Notes: generated by a model not told the origin, from the letters alone. 64,000 bases of DNA from JAFDYH01 sp049840875 (GCA_049840875.1 JASGJE010000006.1:1-64000); one strand, 5' to 3'; numbered from the stretch's first letter, positions 54,009-63,257 are shown. A program made the numbers and translations.

Positions 54009-55145
54009 ATGTCTGCGATCCGGATTTTTATAAGTTACAGGCACAATGATTCGCTTGACGATGTCTATGCCATTCTGCAAATGCTAAAAAAGTTTTTCGG
54101 TGACACAGCTATTGTAAGCGATAACATGAGTAAGCCTGCAGAGGCAAACCTCTACGACTGGATCGATAAGACAATTCAATCCTCCGATGTGATATTATTA
54201 ATGATTGGCAAAAATTGGTTAACATCAACCGATGCCGAAGGAAATAGTAAATCATTTAATTCTTCAGATGCTGTGTTTTTGGAAATTGCGTGCGCATTTA
54301 AATATAAAAAAAGAATAATTCCCTGTATACTTCCTGGTGGAGCTATTCCGACAGAAGGACAACTGCCGGATTTAATTTCGGATTTAGCATATATCAATGC
54401 TGCTCTTATCCCTCCAAAACCGACCGAAATAGAATGGTCAGGGGTAATAGCGCAGATTATTAACTCGATAGAAATAACCTTTCGCTATTACAAAGACAAA
54501 TCGTTTTGGTTACTGGTATGTGTCTGGCCTATTATGATCAGCATAATTTCTTTCTTATCTGAAATTGTAGTCGGGAAACTATTGGGTAAGTTCGGCATCA
54601 TCCTGCAGCAAAATAAATACGCTGGTCTTTATTACATAGTAAGCGGCATCGTTTGGATGGGAATATACGCACGTAAAACTGCCGCCGGTTATACGCCTGG
54701 CAGGAGAAATATTTTCTTTCTCCCGATTCAACCTTTTAGGTTTATTTTTCAAAGTGTAGGAGAATTTTTTGAATCTATTTTCCTTGGGTTTCCACTGAAT
54801 ATTTTCTTTGTATGGCTAATGACTAATACCGTTGCATTTTTCGTGTTTAAATACTTGGGAACCGGCTTTGAACTCTCCTTCCTAGTTACATATGCTATTG
54901 CTAATTATATTCTACTAACCCTGTTTTCTTCCAATGTAGCAGGTAATGGTCGTAGTTATCAGAATTATGAAAAATTATTTCCTGTGAAGCAAAGACCAAA
55001 TTTCGTGCGATTTAATCGTAGGTCCCCAATTGAAAGGCTGGAGACCATGTTTCCTGCTGATAGTAAATATATGATTGAATTGCAGAAAAAAGGAAAGCAA
55101 GCCTGGCTTGAACAGAATGCCCAAGCAGTCAGCCGGGGATTGTAA
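54009..55145 (+). CDS. TIR-domain membrane protein, first of a tandem pair
   Basis: A 378-residue protein. Residues 1-140 are a TIR domain of the TIR_2 type: IRIFISYRHNDS, WIDKTIQSSDVILLMIGKNW, then SDAVFLEIACAFKYKKRIIP with E92 at the place of the NADase catalytic glutamate. Four predicted membrane helices follow (about 165-187, 204-222, 256-281, 287-307) and a basic cytoplasmic tail of about 70 residues. No signal peptide, so the TIR domain should face the cytoplasm. The next gene is a paralogue about 49 percent identical over the first 100 residues without gaps. TIR-TM fusions can act in nucleotide-based defence or signalling; the role here is unknown. Confidence 0.85.
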   Translation: MSAIRIFISYRHNDSLDDVYAILQMLKKFFGDTAIVSDNMSKPAEANLYDWIDKTIQSSDVILLMIGKNWLTSTDAEGNSKSFNSSDAVFLEIACAFKYKKRIIPCILPGGAIPTEGQLPDLISDLAYINAALIPPKPTEIEWSGVIAQIINSIEITFRYYKDKSFWLLVCVWPIMISIISFLSEIVVGKLLGKFGIILQQNKYAGLYYIVSGIVWMGIYARKTAAGYTPGRRNIFFLPIQPFRFIFQSVGEFFESIFLGFPLNIFFVWLMTNTVAFFVFKYLGTGFELSFLVTYAIANYILLTLFSSNVAGNGRSYQNYEKLFPVKQRPNFVRFNRRSPIERLETMFPADSKYMIELQKKGKQAWLEQNAQAVSRGL

Positions 55146-55350
55146 CTGATATAATTTGTTGTTGAAATGCTCAAGATAATTAAAGTAGCCATCGCTGGTG
55201 GCTTACCTTTACAAAGGTTACTACAGAACTTATAGCAAACTGACGGCTTTTCAATATTATAGTAAGATTTAACTTAGTGAACCGAAATGTTGAGGCAGAA
55301 GAATTGAGCAATTGACAGCACTTCATTTTTTCCGGCAAACGCAACAAAGT

Positions 55351-56463
55351 ATGGCGGGAATAAAAATCTTTATAAGTTACCGGCATAGTGATGCACAAGA
55401 GGAAGTATATCATATCCATCGGTATATTTCGTTTGAGTTTGGATCAAACCTTACTATGCTTGATGACAACAGCCTGTTACCGGGTGACAATTTTTTGCAT
55501 TGGATTGAAAAGTCTGTTCAATCAGCTGACATGGTATTAGTAATGATTGGGAAAAATTGGCTGACTGTGCGTGATGCTACCGGCAGACAAAAATTATTCA
55601 ATTCAAAAGATTTTGTATTACTCGAAATTGAAAGCGCCCTTAAGTATAAAAAAAAGATTATCCCAATTATTCTTCCCGGGGCGAATATGCCCACAAAAGA
55701 TCAATTGCCAGATTCCATCAAATTACTGGCAGGTATCAAATGGATTCTTGTTCCCGAGCATACCAATGAAACTGCGTGGAGAAATCAACTTTATGAAATA
55801 GAGAAAACGATTAAAAAAGAATTTCCTTTTTATAAAAACCCATTGTTTTGGGTGATGACATTTACCTGGCCTGTTGCTATAAGCATTTCGGGTTTTTTCA
55901 GTAGTATTATTGTCTCTAAGCTGGCTGCGTGGCTACATATTATGCTGCCTCCCTTGAAAAATGAATTTAGTTATTTTATAATAACAGGCATAGTATGGGC
56001 CGCCTGGTATATTGTAGTAAGCACGAATGATTATAACTTGGGCGCTAATAGCATTATGTTTCTTCCTCTTGCACCCTACAACAAAATAGTAAGCGGGTTA
56101 CGTGGATTCTTCAATAGTTTTATTTTCGGATTTCCGTTTAATATATTGTTTACCCACCTTGTTGCAGTCAGCATCGCCTGGACGGTTCTTCATTATTTTC
56201 ACGGTGGTTTTGCACTTACTTTCCTGCTGGCTTATGCCACGGTTTCTATCTACCTTCTGTTTAATTTTTCAATGTTTTATGATAATGATCGTGATGGAAG
56301 TCGACGTTATTCTGGAGATTTATACCGGGTTAAAAACAGATATGAATATTTTTTTAATCTTGAAGAATTAAAAAAAAGGGAAGCGGAGGCAAAGCAGCCC
56401 AAAAAAAAAGATTGGCTGCGAGACTTTTCTCGAGTACGTAAAACGAACAAACCAGGTGAATAA
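55351..56463 (+). CDS. TIR-domain membrane protein, second of a tandem pair
   Basis: A 370-residue paralogue of the preceding protein. TIR domain at residues 1-140 with IKIFISYRHSDA, MVLVMIGKNWLT and KDFVLLEIESALKYKKKIIP (E92 again in register), then four membrane helices and a Lys-rich tail. The ATG at 55351 is chosen because it aligns exactly with the start of the first copy; an in-frame TTG occurs at 55312. The 205 bases between the genes show no terminator, so co-transcription is possible. Conserved membrane-region motifs (GIVW, FLGFPLNI/IFGFPFNI, FL..YA) show that the whole architecture was duplicated. Confidence 0.85.
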   Translation: MAGIKIFISYRHSDAQEEVYHIHRYISFEFGSNLTMLDDNSLLPGDNFLHWIEKSVQSADMVLVMIGKNWLTVRDATGRQKLFNSKDFVLLEIESALKYKKKIIPIILPGANMPTKDQLPDSIKLLAGIKWILVPEHTNETAWRNQLYEIEKTIKKEFPFYKNPLFWVMTFTWPVAISISGFFSSIIVSKLAAWLHIMLPPLKNEFSYFIITGIVWAAWYIVVSTNDYNLGANSIMFLPLAPYNKIVSGLRGFFNSFIFGFPFNILFTHLVAVSIAWTVLHYFHGGFALTFLLAYATVSIYLLFNFSMFYDNDRDGSRRYSGDLYRVKNRYEYFFNLEELKKREAEAKQPKKKDWLRDFSRVRKTNKPGE

Positions 56464-56980
56464 CCAAGTGCTTTATAATTTCCGAATTATAATATTCTGT
56501 TTATTAAAAATGTCTTCATTTGTTAAAAATCTTCATGCTGATATGTTACGCATTAACCACCGAATGTCAACAAAACAAATAGGACTTTTGGCCGCATCCT
56601 GATGAGCTAGTTTGTACAATTTTAAATCTATCTGCACGAAACATTTTAAGTACATAATTATATAACACCAGATATATAAAAAAATGATCGGTATCGACAG
56701 GACTAATTTTTATATTGGGAATAAATGAACTTATGGAATACTGTAAACGATTTCGAAAACCTGTCTTTTGGCCAAAATCCCTTTCAAAAGATATTCTTGT
56801 ATTTCCCTGAATGAATTTGATCATCTGACTAATAACGGCAGTACATACAACTTGGATTGATATCGTGTGATAAGTTTATAGAAATGAATCGCTGAAACGA
56901 TGTATAGAAAAGCGAAAGCGGGTTTCCTGCAATTATCGAACGGCGCTGTTACAGTTCCAATCCCGGCTTGCAAAAAATAC

Positions 56981-57011
56981 GAGCCGTCGCTGTATAGATT
57001 CAGCGCGGCTC
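56981..57011. terminator. Strong hairpin in decayed region, possible bidirectional terminator
   Basis: GAGCCGTCGCTG (56981-56992), loop of 8, CAGCGCGGCTC (57001-57011), with one T/C mismatch or bulge. An A-run precedes it and ATTTTGATTT follows, so it could end transcription in both directions. Confidence 0.5.
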
Positions 57012-57046
57012 ATTTTGATTTGATCAACGCAAATTAACTGACCAGT

Positions 57047-57124
57047 TTATAATAATGAATAGCGGGAGGTCCTTTTCACGCCTGCATCGGTCATCATCTT
57101 TTTCAGTTCGGCGCTACCCACTCT
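57047..57124 (-). pseudogene. Remnant of a small cyclase/ABM-type protein C-terminus
   Basis: Between two stops the minus strand reads RVGSAELKKMMTDAGV followed by KRTSRYSLL. The SAELKKMMTDAGV part looks like the conserved end (S.DLK..M..AGV) of small ferredoxin-like antibiotic monooxygenase or cyclase proteins. Only this end survives; the rest of the frame is broken. Confidence 0.3.
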
Positions 57125-57463
57125 TTACGCCGCTGTTGGTGTTTCGACTATCAGCAATTATCAATTTTCTAACTCCACACCAACAGCTGAATTTAAATGA
57201 CACTTAGTAGTTCACTGTAGCCTGAGTTCGAACCATATTTTGAAAAATTTATGCTTCTTATCAATATTCTAAACGTGCATTAATCTGTTTCAAACCGGTA
57301 AAAAGTTGCAGAAAAGTTGTTTACTTTGAAATAGAGTTAAATGCTACGAAAAGTGGCCAAAATTGCGCATGTTTAAGAGTTGGGTGTATTTGCAATCTGT
57401 CTTAAAAGAAAACAATGGAACTATTTAACTGGAAATAAAACTTTGCAAACAATTGATGCTGTC

Positions 57464-58843
57464 ATGAAATATTTTTTCTTGTTATTATTTTTTTCAACAC
57501 AGCTTTCTGCACAGTATCTTGACGTTGATTCGGCAAGGCAGCTGATCAGATCGGAAAAAAACAATAAAGAAAAGTTTTTTGGGTATTTCAGTCTCGACAG
57601 ATATTATTATACTTCCGGACTGTTCGACAGTTCTGCTTTATTACAAAAGCAACTGTATATAATGGCAGTAGAATTAAAAAATGATTCACTTATTGCCGAT
57701 GTTTACAGGGCAATGGGCAACCGATATCTTACGGAAACAGACTACAACTTTGCTCTTATCTTTTATTTCAAGGGGCTGGATTACGCCACATCTTCCAATA
57801 CCAGAGCTATGCTCGATGCACAGATTGCTTATCCTTATTCGCTCACAGAAAATAATGAACTGGCGCTTAAATACCTGAAGAAATCCGATTCAATCGGCAT
57901 GTTTCCAAAACAACTATTTTTCAAAAATATTTTTTACGGGGCGGTGTGGAACAATTTGCAGCAACCTGACTCTGCATTGGTTCATTTACAAAAGGCCGAC
58001 CAGCCCGAAATTAAATATCCTGATGGAACGCTCAATTCCATTTTGCTGGCACAAACCGCATACGCATACGAGCTTAAAGGAGACGCTGACCATGCTGCTG
58101 TATACTATAGAAAAGCATTGGCATTTTGCAAAGAACAAAATCTCGCATGGGGATCGGTCCGTCATGGCAACCTTTATTGTAATTTTCTTTTGAAACAGCA
58201 AAATTTTCCCGAAGCAAAACACATTGCGTTGGAAATTCTCGGCATTGCGCAAAAGCATCACATTAATGAAGGCATCAGCAGTGTGAGTGATATTCTGCGA
58301 AAAGTATATACACATGAAAATGAAAAAGACAGTGCGCTGCTTTATTCAGCAATGCAGATTGAATATAAAGATTCGGTAAGCAGTCAAAAAAGAATAAGCG
58401 AATTCCAGAATATTACTTTCGCAGAGCAACTTAAAGAAATTGATGAACAGGCAAAAGCCGCCAGAGAGAAAGAACAGCGCCACCAAAATATTCAATATGC
58501 ATTAATTGCTCTTGGCATTATCATTTTCGTGACGCTGTTTTTGTTATTAAGCAGAACTCTTATTGTAAATGAAAAACTGATTTCCTTTCTTATTGTTTTG
58601 GGGTTGTTGGTTGTGTTTGAATTTATCAACCTGGTCATTCATCCCTGGCTTGCTTGTTTTACAAATGAGTCCCCGGTATTAATGTTAGCAGCATTGGTCA
58701 TTATCGCATCGTTACTTATTCCCTTACATCATCGTTTGGAACATTGGATAAAAGAAAAAATTATTGAAAAAAATAAAGTTATCCGATTGGCAGCAGCTAA
58801 GAAAACAATTGAAGTTTTGGAAAAGGAATCCAAGGATGTATAA
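57464..58843 (+). CDS. TPR membrane protein resembling a sensor kinase without its kinase
   Basis: A 459-residue protein. Signal MKYFFLLLFFSTQLSAQ, periplasmic TPR helices (residues about 20-330, for example DYNFALIFYFKGLDYA, AYELKGDADHAAVYYRKALAF), a helical segment with KEQRHQNIQ, then three hydrophobic segments (about 345-367, 376-396, 405-425) and a basic, coiled-coil-like end (HRLEHWIKEKIIEKNKVIRL). The layout copies TPR histidine kinases such as the one at 50421, but no kinase or DNA-binding domain follows. The ATG at 57464 is preferred over the upstream frame start because it opens the signal peptide. Confidence 0.75.
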   Translation: MKYFFLLLFFSTQLSAQYLDVDSARQLIRSEKNNKEKFFGYFSLDRYYYTSGLFDSSALLQKQLYIMAVELKNDSLIADVYRAMGNRYLTETDYNFALIFYFKGLDYATSSNTRAMLDAQIAYPYSLTENNELALKYLKKSDSIGMFPKQLFFKNIFYGAVWNNLQQPDSALVHLQKADQPEIKYPDGTLNSILLAQTAYAYELKGDADHAAVYYRKALAFCKEQNLAWGSVRHGNLYCNFLLKQQNFPEAKHIALEILGIAQKHHINEGISSVSDILRKVYTHENEKDSALLYSAMQIEYKDSVSSQKRISEFQNITFAEQLKEIDEQAKAAREKEQRHQNIQYALIALGIIIFVTLFLLLSRTLIVNEKLISFLIVLGLLVVFEFINLVIHPWLACFTNESPVLMLAALVIIASLLIPLHHRLEHWIKEKIIEKNKVIRLAAAKKTIEVLEKESKDV

Positions 58844-59148
58844 AGGTAGAAGCACGCATGCAGAACAAAAATGTTTGTAAAAACAGGACTATAACCAATG
58901 CTTTAACATTCCTCTGTCCGGTTTAACCGGACAGTTTGTAGTCCCGACAGGTCTTACAATTACTTATTAATTCCTTATTATTCTTCTACAATCTTTCTAT
59001 TCTTCTCTTATCTCCATCATAAATTTTTGTTACCAACACAAAAAAAATTTAATAATTCAAAAATATAGATTGTTCTTGTGGACAACTCACGAGACTACTA
59101 TAATTATTTGATAATTAGCAAATTATATTAGAAAATAATAAATAAAAA
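58844..59148. other. 305-bp region upstream of the integrase gene
   Basis: Very AT-rich in its second half. It holds the perfect palindrome at 58914-58934. If the integrative element ends here, the attachment site should be in this stretch or beyond, but no core site can be recognised without the other end. Confidence 0.4.
58914..58934. repeat. Perfect 10-bp palindrome (21 bases)
   Basis: CTGTCCGGTT, one T, AACCGGACAG. An outer pair, GGACTA (about 58887) and TAGTCC (about 58939), also matches. It could be the end structure of the TPR gene transcript or a protein-binding site at the border of the integrative element. Confidence 0.55.
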
Positions 59149-60405
59149 ATGTTTGTACCCGAGCCCAATTTTTATCTCAAGAATCCCAGCGGGAACGAGC
59201 CTACATTAATATATATGCAGGCAAAATATTCAACTGATACTCCCCAAAGATTTATGCTTAGCACAGGCAATAAGATACATCCGGATGAATGGGATCCAAT
59301 TATGCAGAGAGCTATAGTATCGAAACGAGTAGTCGGTAATAGTGATCTAAACCTTTACTTGGGGAAAATGAAAAATACGTTTACGTCTGTTTTCAGAAAC
59401 TACCTGATTGATGGAAAAATACCTACTGCTTTAGAATTGAAAGAGCGGGTACAAGAAGTATTAAATATTAAGATATTAGCCACGCCCGGTAACGTCAAGA
59501 TTACTTCTCTTTTAAAATTTGCAAATAAGTTTATTGCAGAATGCACGTCGCTTCGGGCTCCTAATACAATTAAGTCATATATCTCTACCTGCACAAGAAT
59601 TAAGGAGTATGAGGCGTGGTGCAGTAAAGAGTTTCAATTTGATGACATTACAATTGAATGGCGTGCCGGCTTTATTAAATATTTACAATCATGCGGAAAT
59701 ACGAAAAACACCGAAGGCAAACACATTAAGCATGTAAAGCTATTTATGAATGAAGCTACCGAACGAGGCTTAAATACGAATATGGCCTTTAAGAGTAAAA
59801 GCTTCAGCAAGCCAACCGAGGACGTCTACAAAATATTTCTTACTAAGGAAGAAATCCAACAAATAGCGAATCTTGACTTGAGTAATGATAAGTTAAAGGA
59901 AATTACCCGGGACTATTTTGTAATTGCTTGCCTAACGTCACTTAGATATTCTGATTTCACACGCATTAGAACGGAGAACATAAAAAACGGTTATTTACAA
60001 ATGATAACCACGAAAACTGGAAACGAAGTTGTCATCCCGATCTCGCCTTTAGTAAGATCAATACTTGAAAAATACAGTTATGAAATGCCCAAAGCTCCCT
60101 GCAACCAAATCTTCAACCGCTATCTAAAAGATATTGGTAAAATGGCTGAACTAAACGAGAAAGTTGCTATCACCAAAACCATTGCTGGTATAAAGAAGAC
60201 TGAAATAAAAGAAAAGTGGGAACTTTTAAGTAGTCACGTAGGGCGAAGGAGTCTTGTCAGCAATTGTATAATGGAAGGCATAAATACCAGCAGTATAATG
60301 TTGATATCTGGTCACAAATCGCTTAGAACATTCCAAGGGTATGTAAGAGTCAACCAGCAACAGAATGCAGAAGTCTTAAGTAAACATTCTTTTTTTCAGA
60401 ATTAA
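59149..60405 (+). CDS. Tyrosine recombinase (integrase) of an integrative element
   Basis: A 418-residue site-specific recombinase of the Bacteroidota type. The N-terminal arm-binding domain starts FYLKNPSGNEPTLIYMQAKY; the SAM-like core-binding domain covers about residues 115-210. The catalytic domain has R266 in SLRYSDF, H363 and R366 in SHVGRR, H389 in SGHKSLR and nucleophile Y398 in QGYVRV. All five key residues are present, so it should be active. It marks the start of a mobile element whose genes continue to the right. Base composition is clearly more AT-rich than the preceding genes. Confidence 0.94.
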   Translation: MFVPEPNFYLKNPSGNEPTLIYMQAKYSTDTPQRFMLSTGNKIHPDEWDPIMQRAIVSKRVVGNSDLNLYLGKMKNTFTSVFRNYLIDGKIPTALELKERVQEVLNIKILATPGNVKITSLLKFANKFIAECTSLRAPNTIKSYISTCTRIKEYEAWCSKEFQFDDITIEWRAGFIKYLQSCGNTKNTEGKHIKHVKLFMNEATERGLNTNMAFKSKSFSKPTEDVYKIFLTKEEIQQIANLDLSNDKLKEITRDYFVIACLTSLRYSDFTRIRTENIKNGYLQMITTKTGNEVVIPISPLVRSILEKYSYEMPKAPCNQIFNRYLKDIGKMAELNEKVAITKTIAGIKKTEIKEKWELLSSHVGRRSLVSNCIMEGINTSSIMLISGHKSLRTFQGYVRVNQQQNAEVLSKHSFFQN

Positions 60406-60522
60406 GTTGGATATAATGGAAAAGTTCTAACATTCCCTCTTTCTTTGTATTCAATAGTAACAGTTCCCCGCTGTTGCGCATCGTAACTCCAACATTGTAA
60501 TTTTCATATCGCAGAATTAAGT
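60397..60522 (+). repeat. 11-bp direct repeat flanking the integrase 3-prime region
   Basis: CAGAATTAAGT occurs at 60397-60407 (spanning the integrase stop) and at 60512-60522. The following bases, TGGA and CCAAC, are partly inverted to each other. Candidate arm-type or excisionase sites. Confidence 0.35.
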
Positions 60523-60593
60523 CCAACTAAGAGCAATTCTTAGACGGCAAAAACTGGGTTAATAATTTTTTTTTATTTAAAAATTTTAATTCA

Positions 60594-60911
60594 ATGCAGC
60601 ACTTATTAATTCAAGGCCTCAGCAAAAAAGAAATTGAGGACTTGATTGGAAAGGCAGTTTCAGATTCAATGCAAAAATTTATCTCCAGCTTACCGGGTAC
60701 TAACCAGGTAAAGCAGGAGGATAAACTATTAACAAAAATTGAAGCAGCCAAGTTTTTACGTATTTCAACTGTTACACTCAACAAGTATCTGCGGGATGGA
60801 TACTTAAAAGGCCACACAATTTCAGGAACCCGGCTTCGCTTTAAGCAATCCGAACTGGAAAAATCCTTTAAAACATTAAAAACAAATAAAAAAGATTTTT
60901 ATGGAATTTAA
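60594..60911 (+). CDS. Excisionase-family helix-turn-helix protein
   Basis: A 105-residue protein. The C-terminal half is a MerR-like winged helix of the excisionase/HTH_17 type: LTKIEAAKFLRISTVTLNKYLRDGYLKGHTISGTRLRFKQSELE (in two halves). The N-terminal half is a helical segment (GLSKKEIEDLIGKAVSDSMQ) common in Bacteroidota element proteins. It probably directs excision with the adjacent integrase. The 3-prime end overlaps the next gene by 11 bases. Confidence 0.88.
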   Translation: MQHLLIQGLSKKEIEDLIGKAVSDSMQKFISSLPGTNQVKQEDKLLTKIEAAKFLRISTVTLNKYLRDGYLKGHTISGTRLRFKQSELEKSFKTLKTNKKDFYGI

Positions 60912-63219
60912 TTTATTTATGCAGGGCATAAAAAATTTGACTCCCAGTGAAGTCAAAAAAATGCTCGCGATTCTAACAATCATTAGATATGATGTTTGGT
61001 TAAAACAACGTACCGAAATTTTTAGAACACTCAGCAAGGATAAACAAGACAGGTTTAAAATTGAAGAATTTGAGTACGTAACATGGGGCGGCATATTCCA
61101 AGAAAGAAGAGATGATAAACTAATTCGAGAATCTGGCTTGGTTTGTCTTGATTTAGATAAATTATCCGACCCTGCTTCGCTTAAAAGACTATTAATTGAA
61201 AAATGTCCTTATTTATTATTTGGCTTCATATCTCCAAGCGGGGACGGCTTGAAAGTAGTTTTTAGATGTACCCCTGGTTTGAAATTCAAGGACAATTACT
61301 ATAGTTACGGTGAGTACCTATTATCAAACTTCCAGATACCAAAATCAAGTATTGATTATAGTTGTGTCAATATTTCAAGAGCGTGCTTTTTGTGTCATGA
61401 TCCAGAGGCTTATATCAATCCAGAAATTACGGAAAACACCAGCATTCAAAGCCTACCTTATTTAGAAGTAATTCCCGGTGAGGCAATTCCGGAGATAATT
61501 GACGACGAATATGAAGAGACTAAGGAAAATATATTCGAATCTCCGGTTTTCTTATATGCGCCGATACAATTCAATTTCGAAAATAGAAATTTAGTTACAA
61601 ATTTTATTTCCTTATGCCGGGTTAACATCAAAAATCATGGAGATTTTGTTGAAGGTAATAGACATAACTGGGTGCTCAGACTTGCGAGTCTTTGCAATAG
61701 CTTTGGAATGGAAAAAGAAATAGCAATTAGGCACTTCTTAAAGACTTTCAAAAATCATCCTGCTATTATAAATGCTGACGCTCCTTTTAATAAGCAGTAT
61801 GATCTTATAAAGCCGTTTGATGATTCATATAAAAAATATCAAGGCGAATTCGAAAGCTGGCAGGACAACAGCGAATTCTTTCACACACCATATTTGCCAG
61901 AAGAAGTATTTAATCAGTTGCCAAATTTTATTAAAAATCTAACAAGGCTTTTTAGTGATCAACGTGAACGGGATGTATTTCTTCTTGGCCTTTTAACCCT
62001 GCTGAGCACATGCTTCCCTTTACTTCAAGGCGTATATAAACAGAAAAGAGTAAGGTCAAACTTATTCTTGTTTGTTAGCGCACCTGCAGCAAGTGGGAAG
62101 GGTGTTATTTCTTGGATAGAAAAGCTTGGGGATGAAATTGAGGAGGCATTTCTTGATATATATAAGATGGAGATGAAGGAATATGAAGAAACAAAAAGGC
62201 AAGAGAAAGAAGAAAATGACGATGAAGAAACAAATCAGTTAGAAATACCCAGCCTTAAGAAGTTGTTCATCGCCGCAGATAATACATCTCCTCAAATAAT
62301 TGCAAATATTTATACCAATGAAGTGTTTGGAATTATATATGATACTGAGGCAGACACTTTAACTAAAGCAAATAAATCTGATCACGGACATTTTTCTAAT
62401 GTTTTAAGACAAGGGTTTCATCATGAAACTATCCGTTATGAACGGAAAACGAATAATCAGCGCATAGTAATAAAAGAACCAGCTTTCTCAATTTTAATTT
62501 CTGGTACTCCTGGTCAGGTTAAGAAGCTTGTTGACGATGTTGAAAATGGATTGACAAGCAGGTTTGTCTTTTATAGCTATACATCGCCAATGGAATGGAA
62601 AGATGTATTTGCGGCAGGAGATGACTTGCATTGGATATTCAAAAGTGCCGCCAAGGACTTATATCATATATCAAAACCTTTTTTATTCGATTTCTTAGCC
62701 AATAGGGATAGAGAAATGCTTTTTGAACTTACCGGTAATCAGCAAGTGATGTTAAACACATGGTTTGAAGACAAGGTAAAATGCCTCGACCAAATATATG
62801 GCACTGATATTCGTGGGTCAGTTTTAAGGCTTGGGATTATTTTCTTTCGTATAGCAATGATTTTATCTGCTGTAAGAACTGCAGAAATGGCTAATGAAAG
62901 ATCATTATCTGATCAGAAAAAAATTATTTGTACCGATGCTGATTTTAATACGGCTAAATCAATAATTGGGTCATTGCTGCACCACACAGTTAATGTTTAT
63001 ACCAGCCTTCAAAAAACAGGTAATGCTAAAAGGCATCGCAATATCAAAGAGATGTACCTGGATAAATTGCCTGCGACATTTGACCGTGAAAAGGCAATGG
63101 AAATCGCTTCTTTACAACAGATAAAGGAAAAAACAGCAGAAAACTACCTCACTAAATTTATCAAGGACGAAAAAGTAGTAAAGATTAAACACAATCACTA
63201 TCAAAAAAACATTGCATAA
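60901..63219 (+). CDS. BT4734/VirE-N + DUF3987 primase-helicase-like protein
   Basis: A 772-residue element protein. The N-terminal part (to about residue 210) is of the BT4734/BF3469 (VirE N) type, with WGGIFQERRDDKLIRESGLVCLDLDKL and PSGDGLKVVFRCTPG, which resembles an archaeo-eukaryotic primase-like fold. The C-terminal half is DUF3987, with VSAPAASGKGVISWIEK (Walker A-like, first Gly replaced), FGIIYDTEADTLTKANKSDHG and ILISGTPGQVKKLV. Such proteins likely replicate or prime the element after excision. It overlaps the excisionase gene, so the two are coupled. Confidence 0.88.
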   Translation: MEFNLFMQGIKNLTPSEVKKMLAILTIIRYDVWLKQRTEIFRTLSKDKQDRFKIEEFEYVTWGGIFQERRDDKLIRESGLVCLDLDKLSDPASLKRLLIEKCPYLLFGFISPSGDGLKVVFRCTPGLKFKDNYYSYGEYLLSNFQIPKSSIDYSCVNISRACFLCHDPEAYINPEITENTSIQSLPYLEVIPGEAIPEIIDDEYEETKENIFESPVFLYAPIQFNFENRNLVTNFISLCRVNIKNHGDFVEGNRHNWVLRLASLCNSFGMEKEIAIRHFLKTFKNHPAIINADAPFNKQYDLIKPFDDSYKKYQGEFESWQDNSEFFHTPYLPEEVFNQLPNFIKNLTRLFSDQRERDVFLLGLLTLLSTCFPLLQGVYKQKRVRSNLFLFVSAPAASGKGVISWIEKLGDEIEEAFLDIYKMEMKEYEETKRQEKEENDDEETNQLEIPSLKKLFIAADNTSPQIIANIYTNEVFGIIYDTEADTLTKANKSDHGHFSNVLRQGFHHETIRYERKTNNQRIVIKEPAFSILISGTPGQVKKLVDDVENGLTSRFVFYSYTSPMEWKDVFAAGDDLHWIFKSAAKDLYHISKPFLFDFLANRDREMLFELTGNQQVMLNTWFEDKVKCLDQIYGTDIRGSVLRLGIIFFRIAMILSAVRTAEMANERSLSDQKKIICTDADFNTAKSIIGSLLHHTVNVYTSLQKTGNAKRHRNIKEMYLDKLPATFDREKAMEIASLQQIKEKTAENYLTKFIKDEKVVKIKHNHYQKNIA

Positions 63220-63257
63220 ATCAGTGTTTTTATTATAAACTCAAAAAACATATCATA

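Larger units (their letters stand above)
56464..57463. other. 1-kb region without intact genes, apparently decayed
   Basis: No frame here looks like a real gene; an 85-codon frame on the minus strand (56567-56824) has no recognisable motif. Inside are a strong hairpin (56981-57011), an 11-bp inverted repeat (57132-57142 with 57177-57187) and a short protein-like remnant (57047-57124). The mix suggests insertion and decay. Confidence 0.5.

Noticed and set aside
56567..56824. 85-codon minus-strand frame in the decayed region
   Set aside because: No promoter, motif or signal, and unusual composition; the neighbouring DNA shows gene decay.
56950..56990. Possible tRNA T-arm (AGTTCCAATCCCGG)
   Set aside because: The flanking bases do not pair as a 5-bp T stem, and no anticodon or acceptor stem can be built around it.
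54009..58843. TIR pair and TPR gene as cargo of the integrative element at 59149
   Set aside because: The integrase normally sits next to one end of such elements and its genes read away from this region; no att repeat left of 54009 could be identified, so membership cannot be claimed.
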